From Demequina sp. TMPB413 (GTDB lineage Bacteria > Actinomycetota > Actinomycetes > Actinomycetales > Demequinaceae): a stretch of DNA of 64,000 nucleotides. The translations under genes were made by a program, and so were the position numbers. Of the stretch, positions 19,792-28,389 are shown in pieces; position 1 is the first letter of the stretch; every line of letters starts with the position of its first letter. The notes below the pieces were generated by a model, which was given only the letters and a program-made list of their open reading frames with translations, was not told where the DNA came from and searched no databases. Where the stretch lies: positions 2,728,001-2,792,000 of the forward strand of contig NZ_CP096184.1 of the NCBI RefSeq assembly GCF_020447105.2, written 5' to 3'.

Positions 19792-20229
19792 CTAGATGGA
19801 GTACTCGCCCGGGGGCGGCAGTTCGGCCAGCGCCGCGCGTGCCTGCGCTTCGGTAGGGGCCCCGTTCATGCGAGAGACCACCACGCCGTCGGCGTCCAAG
19901 ACCAAGGTGGTGGGAGTACGCATGATGTCGAGCCTGCGGGCGAGATCAAGTCGCTCCGAGGCATCGATCTCGATATGGACCACGTGCGGTTGTTCCGCCG
20001 CGACGCGCAATAGCAGCGCGCGGGTGGGAGGGCACTTGGCGCAAATCGGCGTGGAGAACTGTACGAAGGTCGCGCGGAGGCCGCGCGGCGCACCCAAGTC
20101 CTCCGGAGTGAGCGCCCCTGGAACCGTCACGTGCTGGACCCTGCCCTGGCGGCGCGACCACCAGACGTACGCAACGGCGCTCGCGGCCAAGACGACCAAG
20201 ACCGCAGCGAGCCGGACGATGACGTCCAC
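19792..20229 (-). CDS. Thioredoxin-like membrane-anchored protein (ThiX/Rv0816c type)
   Basis: A 145-residue protein with an N-terminal membrane helix (about 5-23) and a thioredoxin fold. The active site is CAKC in FSTPICAKCPPTR instead of CGPC, and the cis-Pro loop reads MRTPTTLVLDADG. The start is the GTG at 20227-20229, one base after the TGA of the upstream membrane protein. M. tuberculosis has the same order thiX, membrane protein, glnR-like (Rv0816c-Rv0818). The partner is probably DUF4395 or DsrE, by context. Confidence 0.88.
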   Translation of the reverse strand: MDVIVRLAAVLVVLAASAVAYVWWSRRQGRVQHVTVPGALTPEDLGAPRGLRATFVQFSTPICAKCPPTRALLLRVAAEQPHVVHIEIDASERLDLARRLDIMRTPTTLVLDADGVVVSRMNGAPTEAQARAALAELPPPGEYSI

Positions 20230-20230
20230 G

Positions 20231-20965
20231 TCAGCCCACCAGCAGTCGGCCGCTCAGGTACACCAGCACACCCGCAGAAAGGACCGGGGTGATGCCAGAA
20301 GCGATCGCGGCAAGCATGTGACGCGGCGCTGGTTCCCTGTGGGTCAGTTCTGTCACCACCACTACCGAGGCCGCGCCGACGACGCCGACCAGGGAGCCGC
20401 CCGCCCAACTGATCGAGTCAAAGAGCTGTCCGAGGCCCGCGCCGGTGAGGGTGCCGAGCACAAGGGAGATGATGGCGTTGATGGTGGGCTTCTTTGTCAA
20501 CACCGCAGCAATCCCTGAGACCGCGATCGCGGCCGCCCCTGCGACCACGAGGTCTGTTGCACCTGGCGTGCGGTTCGCTGCCACCCACGCGCCCGCTGAT
20601 ACCGCGACGAGCGCGCCGGCCATCATGCCGGTTGCCGACGAGACGGCTCGGCCAGGAGGGGAGGGGAAGAAGACTTCTGCCGCGAGGGAGAGCAGCACGG
20701 CCGCGCCTGCAGCGGCGACGGCGTAGCGCAAATAGGGCTCGCCGCGGCCCACGCCGACAGCGATCACCGAGATCGCTCCCGACACGGCGATGATGGCCGA
20801 GCCGACCCTGCGGCGGTACACGCGTAGCAAGCGAGGCCACCCGAAGGCGGCGACTGCGATCAGTGCGCTCACCCCGAGGGCCAGGTACCGCGTGCCCAAC
20901 AGGCCCGTCAGTGCGACGACGGTGGCTGCGGCGAACGTCGCCGTGGCGCGCGTCGAGGGATTCAC
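20231..20965 (-). CDS. Polytopic membrane protein next to glnR
   Basis: A 244-residue hydrophobic protein with about seven to eight membrane segments and no catalytic motif. It occupies the position of Rv0817c between thiX and glnR in mycobacteria, though sequence similarity was not tested. The start ATG at 20963-20965 faces glnR across only 56 bases, which must hold both promoters. It is the first gene of the minus-strand operon that ends with YgfZ. Function unknown. Confidence 0.75.
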   Translation of the reverse strand: MNPSTRATATFAAATVVALTGLLGTRYLALGVSALIAVAAFGWPRLLRVYRRRVGSAIIAVSGAISVIAVGVGRGEPYLRYAVAAAGAAVLLSLAAEVFFPSPPGRAVSSATGMMAGALVAVSAGAWVAANRTPGATDLVVAGAAAIAVSGIAAVLTKKPTINAIISLVLGTLTGAGLGQLFDSISWAGGSLVGVVGAASVVVVTELTHREPAPRHMLAAIASGITPVLSAGVLVYLSGRLLVG

Positions 20966-21021
20966 GCGCGTAAGTCTCGCATGAGTGCTGACGGTAAGGT
21001 AATTCCAACCCGGAGGTAGCC

Positions 21022-21738
21022 ATGGCCGACCTGCTTGTGCTGACGCCGTCTGCTGACGGCGCCGCCGGGGTACTGCCTGCGTTGGCCCTCTTGAGTCACA
21101 GAACCCGCGTGGTCGCGCCAGAGCCGTCGGCCATGTTGGACGCGCTCGATGCCGACGTCCTGGTGATCGACGCCCGCAACGATCTAGCCGAGGCGCGCAA
21201 CAACTGTCGACTCGTGCAGGTCACCGGCGTGAAGGTCCCGCTGCTGCTGGTGCTGCGTGAGGGTGGGATGTCGATCGTCACCGCCGAATGGGGTGCGGAC
21301 GATGTGGTGCTGACCGACGCCGCGCCTGCCGAGGTCGAGGCGCGAGTGCGTCTGTTGCTGGGACGCGCCTCGAGCGTCGATCCTCTTGAGAAGGCCGCGG
21401 AGTATCAATCCGGCGACTTGACGGTCGACGTGGGCGGCTACACGGCACGGCTCAAGGGCAGGCCGCTCGACCTCACCTACAAGGAGTTTGAACTCCTGAA
21501 GTATTTGATGCAGCACCCTGGCCGCGTGTACACCCGCGACCAGCTGCTTCAAGAGGTGTGGGGCTTCGACTACTACGGTGGAACGCGCACGGTCGACGTC
21601 CACGTGAGGCGCCTGCGCGCCAAACTTGGTGCGGAACACGAACAACTCATTGGCACTGTCCGCAACGTCGGCTACCGATTCGACCCGATTCCCATCAAGC
21701 ACACTGCTGACCCCGCCGCGCGCGCGGCGAATGCCTGA
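21022..21738 (+). CDS. glnR: GlnR-like orphan OmpR-family response regulator
   Basis: A 238-residue regulator: an atypical receiver domain (1-118) and an OmpR-type winged helix (about 130-225, [31 protein letters not shown]...[16 protein letters not shown]). The receiver keeps [10 protein letters not shown] and WGADDVVL, as in actinobacterial GlnR, the master regulator of nitrogen assimilation, which works as a phosphorylation-independent homodimer with no cognate kinase. No histidine kinase gene is adjacent. A GGAGGT site precedes the ATG. The GlnR assignment rests on the receiver sequence and on the thiX-glnR synteny. Confidence 0.88.
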   Translation: MADLLVLTPSADGAAGVLPALALLSHRTRVVAPEPSAMLDALDADVLVIDARNDLAEARNNCRLVQVTGVKVPLLLVLREGGMSIVTAEWGADDVVLTDAAPAEVEARVRLLLGRASSVDPLEKAAEYQSGDLTVDVGGYTARLKGRPLDLTYKEFELLKYLMQHPGRVYTRDQLLQEVWGFDYYGGTRTVDVHVRRLRAKLGAEHEQLIGTVRNVGYRFDPIPIKHTADPAARAANA

Positions 21739-21855
21739 CAACCTCGGGAAGCACCAGGGGTGCCCGGGGCGTTGAGGGCAGTAACTGGGCCCACGGTGCT
21801 CGGTAGGCTAGGACACGCCCCTCGGGGCTGAGTCCGTCAAAGAAAGTAGGTTCCG

Positions 21856-23169
21856 ATGGCCCGCACACGCGCCGGAAGGCTTTTCAGCCGCCTGACGCCG
21901 TCGACAGAGGAGACCCTCGCCGACGTACTGCGGACCGAGCGCGCTGGCGGCGTGCTCCTGCTCGTCGGCACCGTCGTCGCGCTGGTCTGGGCGAACTCGG
22001 CTTGGGCGGGCGCCTATGAGACCGTCAAGGGCACCGTCATCGGCCCGCACGCGCTGTACCTCGACCTCGCCCTGGAGACGTGGGCGAAGGACGGCTTGCT
22101 CGCCATCTTCTTCTTTGTGATCGGGCTGGAACTCAAGCGAGAAATTGTGGCTGGCGAACTGCGCAAGCCCTCCACTGCGATCGTGCCCATCATCGCCGCT
22201 GTAGGCGGCATGCTCGTGCCTGCCGGCCTCTATGTGCTCATCAACGCCTTCGGCGATGGCGGTTCGCTGTCCGGATGGGCCGTGCCCGTCGCAACGGACA
22301 TTGCCTTCGCGGTCGCCGTGCTGAGCATCGTTGGCCGCTGGCTCCCCAACGCCTTGCGCGCCTTTCTGCTGACGCTTGCCGTCGTCGATGACCTCTTGGC
22401 GATCATCATCATCGCCGTGTTCTTCAGCGACAGCCTTGCCTTCGCGTGGCTCGGCGCTTCGGCGCTGTGCATCGTGCTGTTCTGGTACCTGATCCGCAGG
22501 GGCATTACTAGTGCGTGGATCTTGGTGCCGCTCGCGCTGGTGGCCTGGGGCACCATGCATGCCTCCGGCGTCCACGCCACGATCGCCGGGGTCGCGCTGG
22601 GCCTGGCCGTTCCCGCGATCGCACGCAAGGGCAAGGACGACAGCCTCGCGGAGCACTGGGAGCACTGGTGGCGGCCCATTTCGGCTGGTGTGGCGGTGCC
22701 CGTCTTCGCGCTCTTCGCCGCCGGCGTCGTCATCGATAGTGAGGCGATCTCTGTCGCCGCGTCCGACCCCGTGGCCCAAGGCGTCGTCGCCGGGCTTGTC
22801 TTGGGCAAGCCTCTAGGGATCTTGCTGTTCACGTTCATCGTGGCGACGTTCACGCGCGCGTCCCTCGATAGGGGTCTCAGTTGGTGGGACGTGCTCGGCA
22901 TGTCCTCACTCGCAGGAATCGGCTTCACCGTCTCCCTCTTGATCGGAGACCTCGCTTTCGCAGGGGAGCGCGTGTCCGAGGTGAAGATGTCGGTGCTCGC
23001 AGCTTCCCTCCTCTCAGCCCTGCTTGGTTCCGCGATCCTGCTGTGGCGCGACAGGCACTACCGCGCCATCTTTGAGCGCCGCTCGACCCCTGTGCCCGAC
23101 TCGCCGCACGCCAAGGAGGAGGCCCACAAGCGCCGGGTCGAAGAAGACCGGGCAGCCGAGGCGCATTAG
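21856..23169 (+). CDS. nhaA: Na+/H+ antiporter NhaA
   Basis: A 437-residue electrogenic antiporter with about 12 membrane helices. The transport-site features are present: [12 protein letters not shown] (Asp148) and the paired aspartates 178-179 in [10 protein letters not shown], equivalent to E. coli Asp163/164, plus [20 protein letters not shown]. The C-terminal 50 residues are a charged cytoplasmic tail ending in EEDRAAEAH. The 3' end overlaps nth by four bases (convergent). It provides sodium and pH homeostasis. Confidence 0.96.
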   Translation: MARTRAGRLFSRLTPSTEETLADVLRTERAGGVLLLVGTVVALVWANSAWAGAYETVKGTVIGPHALYLDLALETWAKDGLLAIFFFVIGLELKREIVAGELRKPSTAIVPIIAAVGGMLVPAGLYVLINAFGDGGSLSGWAVPVATDIAFAVAVLSIVGRWLPNALRAFLLTLAVVDDLLAIIIIAVFFSDSLAFAWLGASALCIVLFWYLIRRGITSAWILVPLALVAWGTMHASGVHATIAGVALGLAVPAIARKGKDDSLAEHWEHWWRPISAGVAVPVFALFAAGVVIDSEAISVAASDPVAQGVVAGLVLGKPLGILLFTFIVATFTRASLDRGLSWWDVLGMSSLAGIGFTVSLLIGDLAFAGERVSEVKMSVLAASLLSALLGSAILLWRDRHYRAIFERRSTPVPDSPHAKEEAHKRRVEEDRAAEAH

Positions 23170-23852
23170 CCGACGCGTCCCGCCGAGGGGCACCACCTGG
23201 CGATCTCGCAGCCGCCGCAGTCGGGCTTGCGGGCCGTGCACCTGCGGCGCCCATGGAAGATGATGCGGTGCGACCAGAGGGTCCACTGCGGCCTTTCGAT
23301 GAGCGCCATCAGGTCGCGCTCGACGGCCACGGGGTCGTCGTTGACGGTGAGCCCGAGGCGCCTGGAGAGCCTGCCCATGTGGGTGTCGACGGTGATGCCA
23401 GGCACGTCGAACGCGTTGCCGAGCACCACGTTTGCGGTCTTGCGTCCTACGCCCCGCAGCTCGACGAGGTCGCGCAGTCTGCCAGGAACGTCGCCGTCGT
23501 GGAGGCGCACGAGGTCCGCAGAAAGCTCCAAGAGCGACGACGCTTTGGCGCGGAAGAAGCCCGTGGAACGGATGAGTTCTTCAAGTTCCTCCCGCGGCGC
23601 CGACGCCATGGTGGGGGCATCGGGGAAGCGGGCAAAAAGGGTGGGGGTGACCTGGTTGACGCGCACATCCGTGCACTGGGCGGACAGGACGGTCGCCACG
23701 AGCAACTGAAACGGGCTGGTGTAGTCCAGCTCGCAGTGCGCATCGGGATAGACCTCCGCGAGCGTCCTGTTGACGCGCCGTGCACGGCGCACGAGGGCGA
23801 CAGAAGGAGCCTCGCCTTCGACAGCCACGGGAAGCGCGTCACGTGATGCCAT
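23166..23852 (-). CDS. nth: Endonuclease III
   Basis: A bifunctional DNA glycosylase/AP lyase for oxidised pyrimidines. With the ATG at 23850-23852 it has 228 residues. Helix-hairpin-helix [14 protein letters not shown] carries catalytic Lys138, [14 protein letters not shown] carries Asp156, and the C-terminal [4Fe-4S] loop has the C-X6-C-X2-C-X5-C spacing ([17 protein letters not shown]). A TTG eight codons upstream (23876) has a better ribosome site (AAGGGGG) and is a real alternative. It neighbours the crp module, as in mycobacteria (Rv3674c, Rv3676). Confidence 0.95.
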   Translation of the reverse strand: MASRDALPVAVEGEAPSVALVRRARRVNRTLAEVYPDAHCELDYTSPFQLLVATVLSAQCTDVRVNQVTPTLFARFPDAPTMASAPREELEELIRSTGFFRAKASSLLELSADLVRLHDGDVPGRLRDLVELRGVGRKTANVVLGNAFDVPGITVDTHMGRLSRRLGLTVNDDPVAVERDLMALIERPQWTLWSHRIIFHGRRRCTARKPDCGGCEIARWCPSAGRVG

Positions 23853-23948
23853 GGACTCACTGTAAGCGGGACTCAAGGCCCCCTTGATGCACGCCGATAC
23901 AGTTCACGACCGGCATTCCGCCGGCGCGTGGCGCGAAGGGCGGTGTCT

Positions 23949-24356
23949 GTGGCACTCAGTAGCCAGGCTGCGCTCGCCCAATTGCGCCATCAGCGCCGGG
24001 AAATGCGCCGAGAGTTGTCACGCATCCGTTGGTGGCTTCGCCTCTTGCAGGCGCGTAGGGACCTCCTGGTGGCTCAAGTCGCGCCTCCTGGGGAGACGGG
24101 AGCGGTCGATCTTGACTCCGCTTGGGAGGCCCTCGCGGCCGACGCGCCGACGTCTACTGAGCTCGCCGCCGCAATCTGGACGGAAGCCCCACACCGGATA
24201 CCGGGTAGCATCGAGCGCATCGACGCTCTGACCGCGCGTCTTGAGTCGTATGAGGCGCGAGTCAGTGAGAACCTTGAGACTGTGACGGGCGACATGGTGA
24301 AAGCATTGGGTGAGGCGCATCGGGCGTCCGTGGCACCGAGGTTGAGCCATGCCTGA
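23949..24356 (+). CDS. RsiG-like coiled-coil protein upstream of crp
   Basis: A 135-residue, mainly helical protein. Residues 9-43 (ALAQLRHQRREMRRELSR, then IRWWLRLLQARRDLL) closely resemble the first helix of RsiG, the c-di-GMP-dependent anti-sigma factor of Streptomyces, especially RLLQ-x-R-x-D-L/I-L. The RsiG ligand motif E-X3-S-X2-R-X3-Q-X3-D is only partly kept: Gln34 and Asp38 match, while the Glu, Ser and Arg positions are Leu, Arg and Leu. The C-terminal half is a second helical hairpin. The start is one of three GTGs (23928, 23943, 23949); 23949 is best spaced from AAGGGCGG. The gene overlaps crp by eight bases (ATGCCTGA), so they are translationally coupled. The RsiG assignment is by eye and moderate. 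Confidence 0.6.
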   Translation: MALSSQAALAQLRHQRREMRRELSRIRWWLRLLQARRDLLVAQVAPPGETGAVDLDSAWEALAADAPTSTELAAAIWTEAPHRIPGSIERIDALTARLESYEARVSENLETVTGDMVKALGEAHRASVAPRLSHA

Positions 24357-25041
24357 AAATCCCCGGGAAGAACAGCTCCTGCGATCCGCGCCGCTCTTTG
24401 GCGGCATGGATGCCGAGAACGCTCGCTCGCTGATCGCCATGATGGTGCGTCGCGAGGTGGCGCGAGGCGAGACCATCTTCCGCGAGGGCGATGACGGCCA
24501 TGCGATGTACGTCTTGGTGCGCGGCAAGGTCAAGTTGGCGCGCACGGCCCGTGACGGCCGTGAGAACCTGCTGGCGCTGCTGGGTGTTGGCGACATGTTC
24601 GGCGAGCTCACGGTCTTCGACCCTGGGCCACGCATGTCGCGAGCGCACGCAGTCGAGGACTCAGTGGTGTACGAACTCCCCAAGGACACTCTCGACGTGT
24701 GGCTGGACGATCACCTGGACATGAGTCGCCACATGCTCCGCGCCTTGGCGCAACGCATCCGGCGCACGTCAAACACGATGGCCGACCTGATCTTCTCCGA
24801 CGTCCCAGGCCGCGTGGCCAAGGCGATCCTTGACCTTGGGCACCGATTCGGACGGATGGAACGCGGGCACGTCACCGTGCGCCACGGGCTGACGCAGGAG
24901 GAACTTGCGCAGTTGGTGGGCGCCTCGCGCGAAACGGTCAACAAGGCGCTCGCTGACTTCGCCTCAAGGGGCTGGATCGACGTCCACATCGGTGCCGTCG
25001 AGGTATACGAGCCGGAGCGCTTGCGCGCCCGTTCACGCTAA
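24349..25041 (+). CDS. crp: Crp/Fnr-family regulator (Crp/GlxR type)
   Basis: A 230-residue global regulator. Residues 15-125 are a cyclic-nucleotide-binding domain with FREGDDGHAMYVLVRGKVKLA and the phosphate-binding cassette region FGELTVFDPGPRMSRAHA. A long dimer helix follows, then a winged helix with TQEELAQLVGASRETVNKAL as recognition helix. Sequence and length match actinobacterial Crp (Rv3676) and GlxR. The gene order nth, crp, RidA, PBP also matches mycobacteria. The ligand is probably cAMP, inferred from family. Confidence 0.95.
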   Translation: MPENPREEQLLRSAPLFGGMDAENARSLIAMMVRREVARGETIFREGDDGHAMYVLVRGKVKLARTARDGRENLLALLGVGDMFGELTVFDPGPRMSRAHAVEDSVVYELPKDTLDVWLDDHLDMSRHMLRALAQRIRRTSNTMADLIFSDVPGRVAKAILDLGHRFGRMERGHVTVRHGLTQEELAQLVGASRETVNKALADFASRGWIDVHIGAVEVYEPERLRARSR

Positions 25042-25070
25042 GACCTGCCGGATCGTGCCCGACGCACGGG

Positions 25071-25532
25071 CTAGTTGCTGAGCGACACCGTGAGTTCGAC
25101 CTCGACAGGCGCGCCCATCGGCAGGGCGGCAACCCCCACGGCAGAGCGCACATGCCTGCCCGCTTCACCAAAGATCTCGATCATGAGGTCGGAGGCGGCG
25201 TTCATGACTGCGGGCTGCCCGCCGAACTCGGGAGCGCTCGCGACATAGCCCACCACGCGCACCACCGAAGCGATCCTGTCGATTCCTCCCGCAGCGTCGG
25301 CCGCTGCCGCGACGGCGTTGAGGGCGGCCGTGCGCGCACAATCGGCCGCGACGTCTGCGCTGACCGTGTCGCCGACGATGCCCGTCGCCTGCAGCGCCCC
25401 GTCAACGAACGGCACCTGGCCTGACGTGAAGACCAGAACGCCGTGGCGGATCGCGGGAATGTAGGAGCCAACGGGAGCCGCGACAGAGGGAAGCGTGAGT
25501 CCCGCAGCGGCAAGGCGAGCCGAGTGGGTCAC
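25071..25532 (-). CDS. RidA-family protein (Rv3678c type)
   Basis: A 153-residue YjgF/RidA-fold protein, a family of trimeric enamine/imine deaminases. It has the FTSGQVPF strand, the AALNAVAAAADAAGGIDRIASVVRVVGYV region and the C-terminal HVRSAVGVAALPMGAPVEVEL. The arginine that defines active RidA (in R-x-x-V) is present in HVRSAVG. It starts at a GTG overlapping the TGA of the DUF4177 gene and is convergent with crp. Confidence 0.9.
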   Translation of the reverse strand: MTHSARLAAAGLTLPSVAAPVGSYIPAIRHGVLVFTSGQVPFVDGALQATGIVGDTVSADVAADCARTAALNAVAAAADAAGGIDRIASVVRVVGYVASAPEFGGQPAVMNAASDLMIEIFGEAGRHVRSAVGVAALPMGAPVEVELTVSLSN

Positions 25533-25681
25533 GCCTTAGGCCTCTTCAGGTACGCGACGATGCCCCCGGTCGGCCCGGTGACAATCGTGACGAGCTCCCA
25601 GCCGTCAGAACCCCATTGATCCAGGATCTGTTTGGTCGCGTGTTCGATGAGTGGAACGGTGGCATACTCCCATGTGGTCAT
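25529..25681 (-). CDS. DUF4177-type small protein
   Basis: A 50-residue protein: MTTWEYATVPLIEH, then KQILDQWGSDGWELVTIV and a GIVAYLKRPKA end. This matches the DUF4177 pattern W-E-Y..., L-N/D-xxGxxGWELVxV, YLKR. ATG at 25679-25681; the stop overlaps the GTG of the RidA gene (GTGA), so they form a coupled pair, as in the equivalent actinobacterial locus. Function unknown. Confidence 0.85.
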   Translation of the reverse strand: MTTWEYATVPLIEHATKQILDQWGSDGWELVTIVTGPTGGIVAYLKRPKA

Positions 25682-25770
25682 GCGATGAGCCTATCCCGAG
25701 GCACGGAACCACAAGGGGCCGCCGCACGTTTGCTCTCCAGTCCGTCCGCCTCACGACGTAAGGTTCTCCT

Positions 25771-28359
25771 ATGGGACTGTTTACTGCCGATCGCGCGCGC
25801 CGCGACGGACGCGTCACGATCGTCCAATTCGTCACCTCTCTTGCAGGCTTCCTGCTGTTCTCCATCATGGGCGGCGTGCTCGTGGCGGGACTTGCTCTGC
25901 CAGCGGTGACAGTCGGCGGCCAGGCGGTCAACGGCACCGCGACGCTCTTCGAGTCGTTGCCAGAGGAGTTCGATCAGACCGACCTTCCCCAGGCCTCGTC
26001 GATCTATGCGAACGACGGCACGACGCAGCTGGCCACGTTCTACACGCAGAACCGCACCGTGGTGACGTTGGAAGAAATCTCGCCGTGGATGCAAAAGGCG
26101 CAGGTCGCGATCGAGGATAAGCGGTTCTGGTTGCACAACGGCGTTGACGGCGAAGGCCTCTTGAGCGCTGCCTACGACAACCTCCGTTCGGACGACACCC
26201 GCGGCGCCTCGACCATTACCCAGCAGTTGGTCAAGAACACCTTGCTCCAGGCTGCAGAGGCGATCAGGGATGAGGCGGAGAGCCGCGAACGAGTTGAGGC
26301 TGCGACGGAAGTCTCGCTCGCCCGCAAGATCAAGGAGTGGCGGCTCGCGCTCGCGTACGAAGAGCGTCTGAACGACCTCTACGGCACCACGTGCTCGGAA
26401 GACCCTGCCGTGGACTGCGGTAAGGAGCAGGTGCTGCAGCAGTACCTCAACATCGCCCAGTACGGGCCCAGCCTTTATGGCGTTGAAGCCGCCGCGCGGC
26501 TCTACTTTGGCGTCTCCGCCAAGGACCTCACCGCGATTCAGGCGGCCACCATTGCCGGAATTACCCAAAACCCCACCAAGTGGGATCCACTCAAGGGTCT
26601 CGACGATGGCGATTTCGAGGACACGACCTTCCGCCGCAATCTGGTGTTGCAGGCGATGCACGATCAGGGGCTCCTCACGCTGGCCGAGTACGTGACCTAC
26701 AGCAACACGACGGTTGAGTCGACGCTCAACGTCACGTATCCGAAGTTCTCTTGCGCGGCCTCAGAGATCGCGCCCTTCTTCTGCGACTACGTCACCAAGG
26801 TGATCGACAAGGACCCGGCCTTCCAAGACGAGGGCACCCAACTGCTGTACAAGGGCGGACTCAAGATCGTGACCACGCTCGACCCGCGCATGCAGGTTGA
26901 GGCGACGGATTCGTTGCGCCGCGGCGTGCCCTACAACGACGCGTCGGGGCTGGAGAATGCGCTCGTCGCGCTCGACGTGCCCACGGGCAACATTTTGGCG
27001 ATGGCGCAGAACAGACCCTTTGATCCCACGAGCAAGGAACCTGGCTCCACGGCCATCAACTATGCGGTGGATCGCGAGTTCGGTGGTTCCCGCGGATTCT
27101 CGCCAGGCTCCTCCTTCAAGCCGCTCGTGCTCGCGCAATGGCTCGACACTGGGCACTCTCTGAGCCAGACGATTTCCGGTGTTCCCCGCACGTGGGAGGC
27201 GGACTCGTGGCGCGCTGCGTGCCCCGAAGGCGAGAACTACGCGAGCCCTTACAAGGTCGGCAACGTCTACGCGTCTGAGAACGTGCAAATGTCCGTGCTT
27301 ACGGCGACGCGGCTCTCCGTAAACACCGCCTTTGTTGCAATGACAAACCAGTTGGACCTGTGCGAGGTCAGGGACATGGCTCTCAACTTGGGCTTCCACC
27401 GGGCAGATGGCGCCAACTTCGAGGTGATTCCCTCGGTGACGCTCGGTTCTCAGAACGCGTCGCCACTCACCATGGCGTCGGTCTACCAGACGTTCGCGAA
27501 CAGGGGCATCCACTGCGAGCCGCGCTCGATCCTCAAGATGACCACGCTTGACGGCGAGCCAGTCACTCTTGAAGACGGCACAGTCATTGAGCCTCCAGCG
27601 GTCTCGTGCTCGCAGGTCATTAGGGCCGAAGTTGCCGACGGGGTGACTCACGCGCTCACCACCGTCATGGAGTCTGGAACAGGTAGAGAACTCGGTATTG
27701 GCCGGCCCACCGCGGGTAAGACCGGAACCGCACAGAACAACACTCACTTGTGGTTCGTGGGCTACACCCCGCAACTCGTCTCGGCAGTGTGGACAGGCAA
27801 CGCCGACGGTGACATCCCGTTGCAGGGCATCTCCATCAATGGCAGCCGGGTACGTGCAGCCTGGTACGGAGGCGATGTCTCCGGGCCCATTTGGCAAGAC
27901 TTCATGGCGACCGCGCTTGAGCCGTACCCCGTTGTAGGCCTACCAACTGCATCTGACGTCATCGTCAACGGTGCCCAGTTGCGGGTTCCTATGGTGGTTG
28001 GCCTCCCCGAGAAGGAGGCTCAGTGGGCCATCAACGACGCAGGCTTCCAATACAACAAGTCGACGGAGTTTGTCTATCAACCTGGCGTGCCTGCAGGGCA
28101 GATCGTCCAACAGCAGCCTGAGGCCGACGCCACGATGCGTGCCGGCGGCACGGTGACCTACTACATGTCGACCGATCAACTGCCCGGTTGGTGGTACAAC
28201 TGGCCGGCAGGATGGGACCCGCTCGTCGCTCCCGCGGATTGGTGGGGTGGAGCATGGCCGCCTCCCGACTGGACGAAGAACAATCCGTCGCAGGGTTGGG
28301 ACCCCACGCCAAAGCCGCCGCCAAACCCGACGCCAGAACCGCCCAACCCCGATGATTGA
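25771..28359 (+). CDS. Bifunctional class A penicillin-binding protein with PASTA domain (PonA2 type)
   Basis: An 862-residue cell-wall synthase. A short cytoplasmic head, one membrane helix (about 17-48), a GT51 glycosyltransferase domain with catalytic Glu115 in VAIEDKRFW and the ASTITQQLVKN motif, then a transpeptidase with SxxK at Ser447-Lys450, SxN at Ser516-Asn518 and KTG at 650-652. One PASTA repeat (about 728-800) follows, then an unusual Trp/Pro-rich tail (WWYNWPAGW, WWGGAWPPPDW) ending in PPNPTPEPPNPDD. Domain order and position beside crp/RidA match mycobacterial PonA2. It is followed after 30 bases by a metallophosphoesterase gene. Confidence 0.95.
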   Translation: MGLFTADRARRDGRVTIVQFVTSLAGFLLFSIMGGVLVAGLALPAVTVGGQAVNGTATLFESLPEEFDQTDLPQASSIYANDGTTQLATFYTQNRTVVTLEEISPWMQKAQVAIEDKRFWLHNGVDGEGLLSAAYDNLRSDDTRGASTITQQLVKNTLLQAAEAIRDEAESRERVEAATEVSLARKIKEWRLALAYEERLNDLYGTTCSEDPAVDCGKEQVLQQYLNIAQYGPSLYGVEAAARLYFGVSAKDLTAIQAATIAGITQNPTKWDPLKGLDDGDFEDTTFRRNLVLQAMHDQGLLTLAEYVTYSNTTVESTLNVTYPKFSCAASEIAPFFCDYVTKVIDKDPAFQDEGTQLLYKGGLKIVTTLDPRMQVEATDSLRRGVPYNDASGLENALVALDVPTGNILAMAQNRPFDPTSKEPGSTAINYAVDREFGGSRGFSPGSSFKPLVLAQWLDTGHSLSQTISGVPRTWEADSWRAACPEGENYASPYKVGNVYASENVQMSVLTATRLSVNTAFVAMTNQLDLCEVRDMALNLGFHRADGANFEVIPSVTLGSQNASPLTMASVYQTFANRGIHCEPRSILKMTTLDGEPVTLEDGTVIEPPAVSCSQVIRAEVADGVTHALTTVMESGTGRELGIGRPTAGKTGTAQNNTHLWFVGYTPQLVSAVWTGNADGDIPLQGISINGSRVRAAWYGGDVSGPIWQDFMATALEPYPVVGLPTASDVIVNGAQLRVPMVVGLPEKEAQWAINDAGFQYNKSTEFVYQPGVPAGQIVQQQPEADATMRAGGTVTYYMSTDQLPGWWYNWPAGWDPLVAPADWWGGAWPPPDWTKNNPSQGWDPTPKPPPNPTPEPPNPDD

Positions 28360-28389
28360 TCGCGGCGCGCCGGCGCCCGACGGGCTCAA

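Noticed and set aside
21808-22779. A 323-codon open frame antisense to nhaA, very rich in His, Asp and Gly
   Set aside because: Composition is that of a shadow frame; nhaA covers the region with clear motifs.
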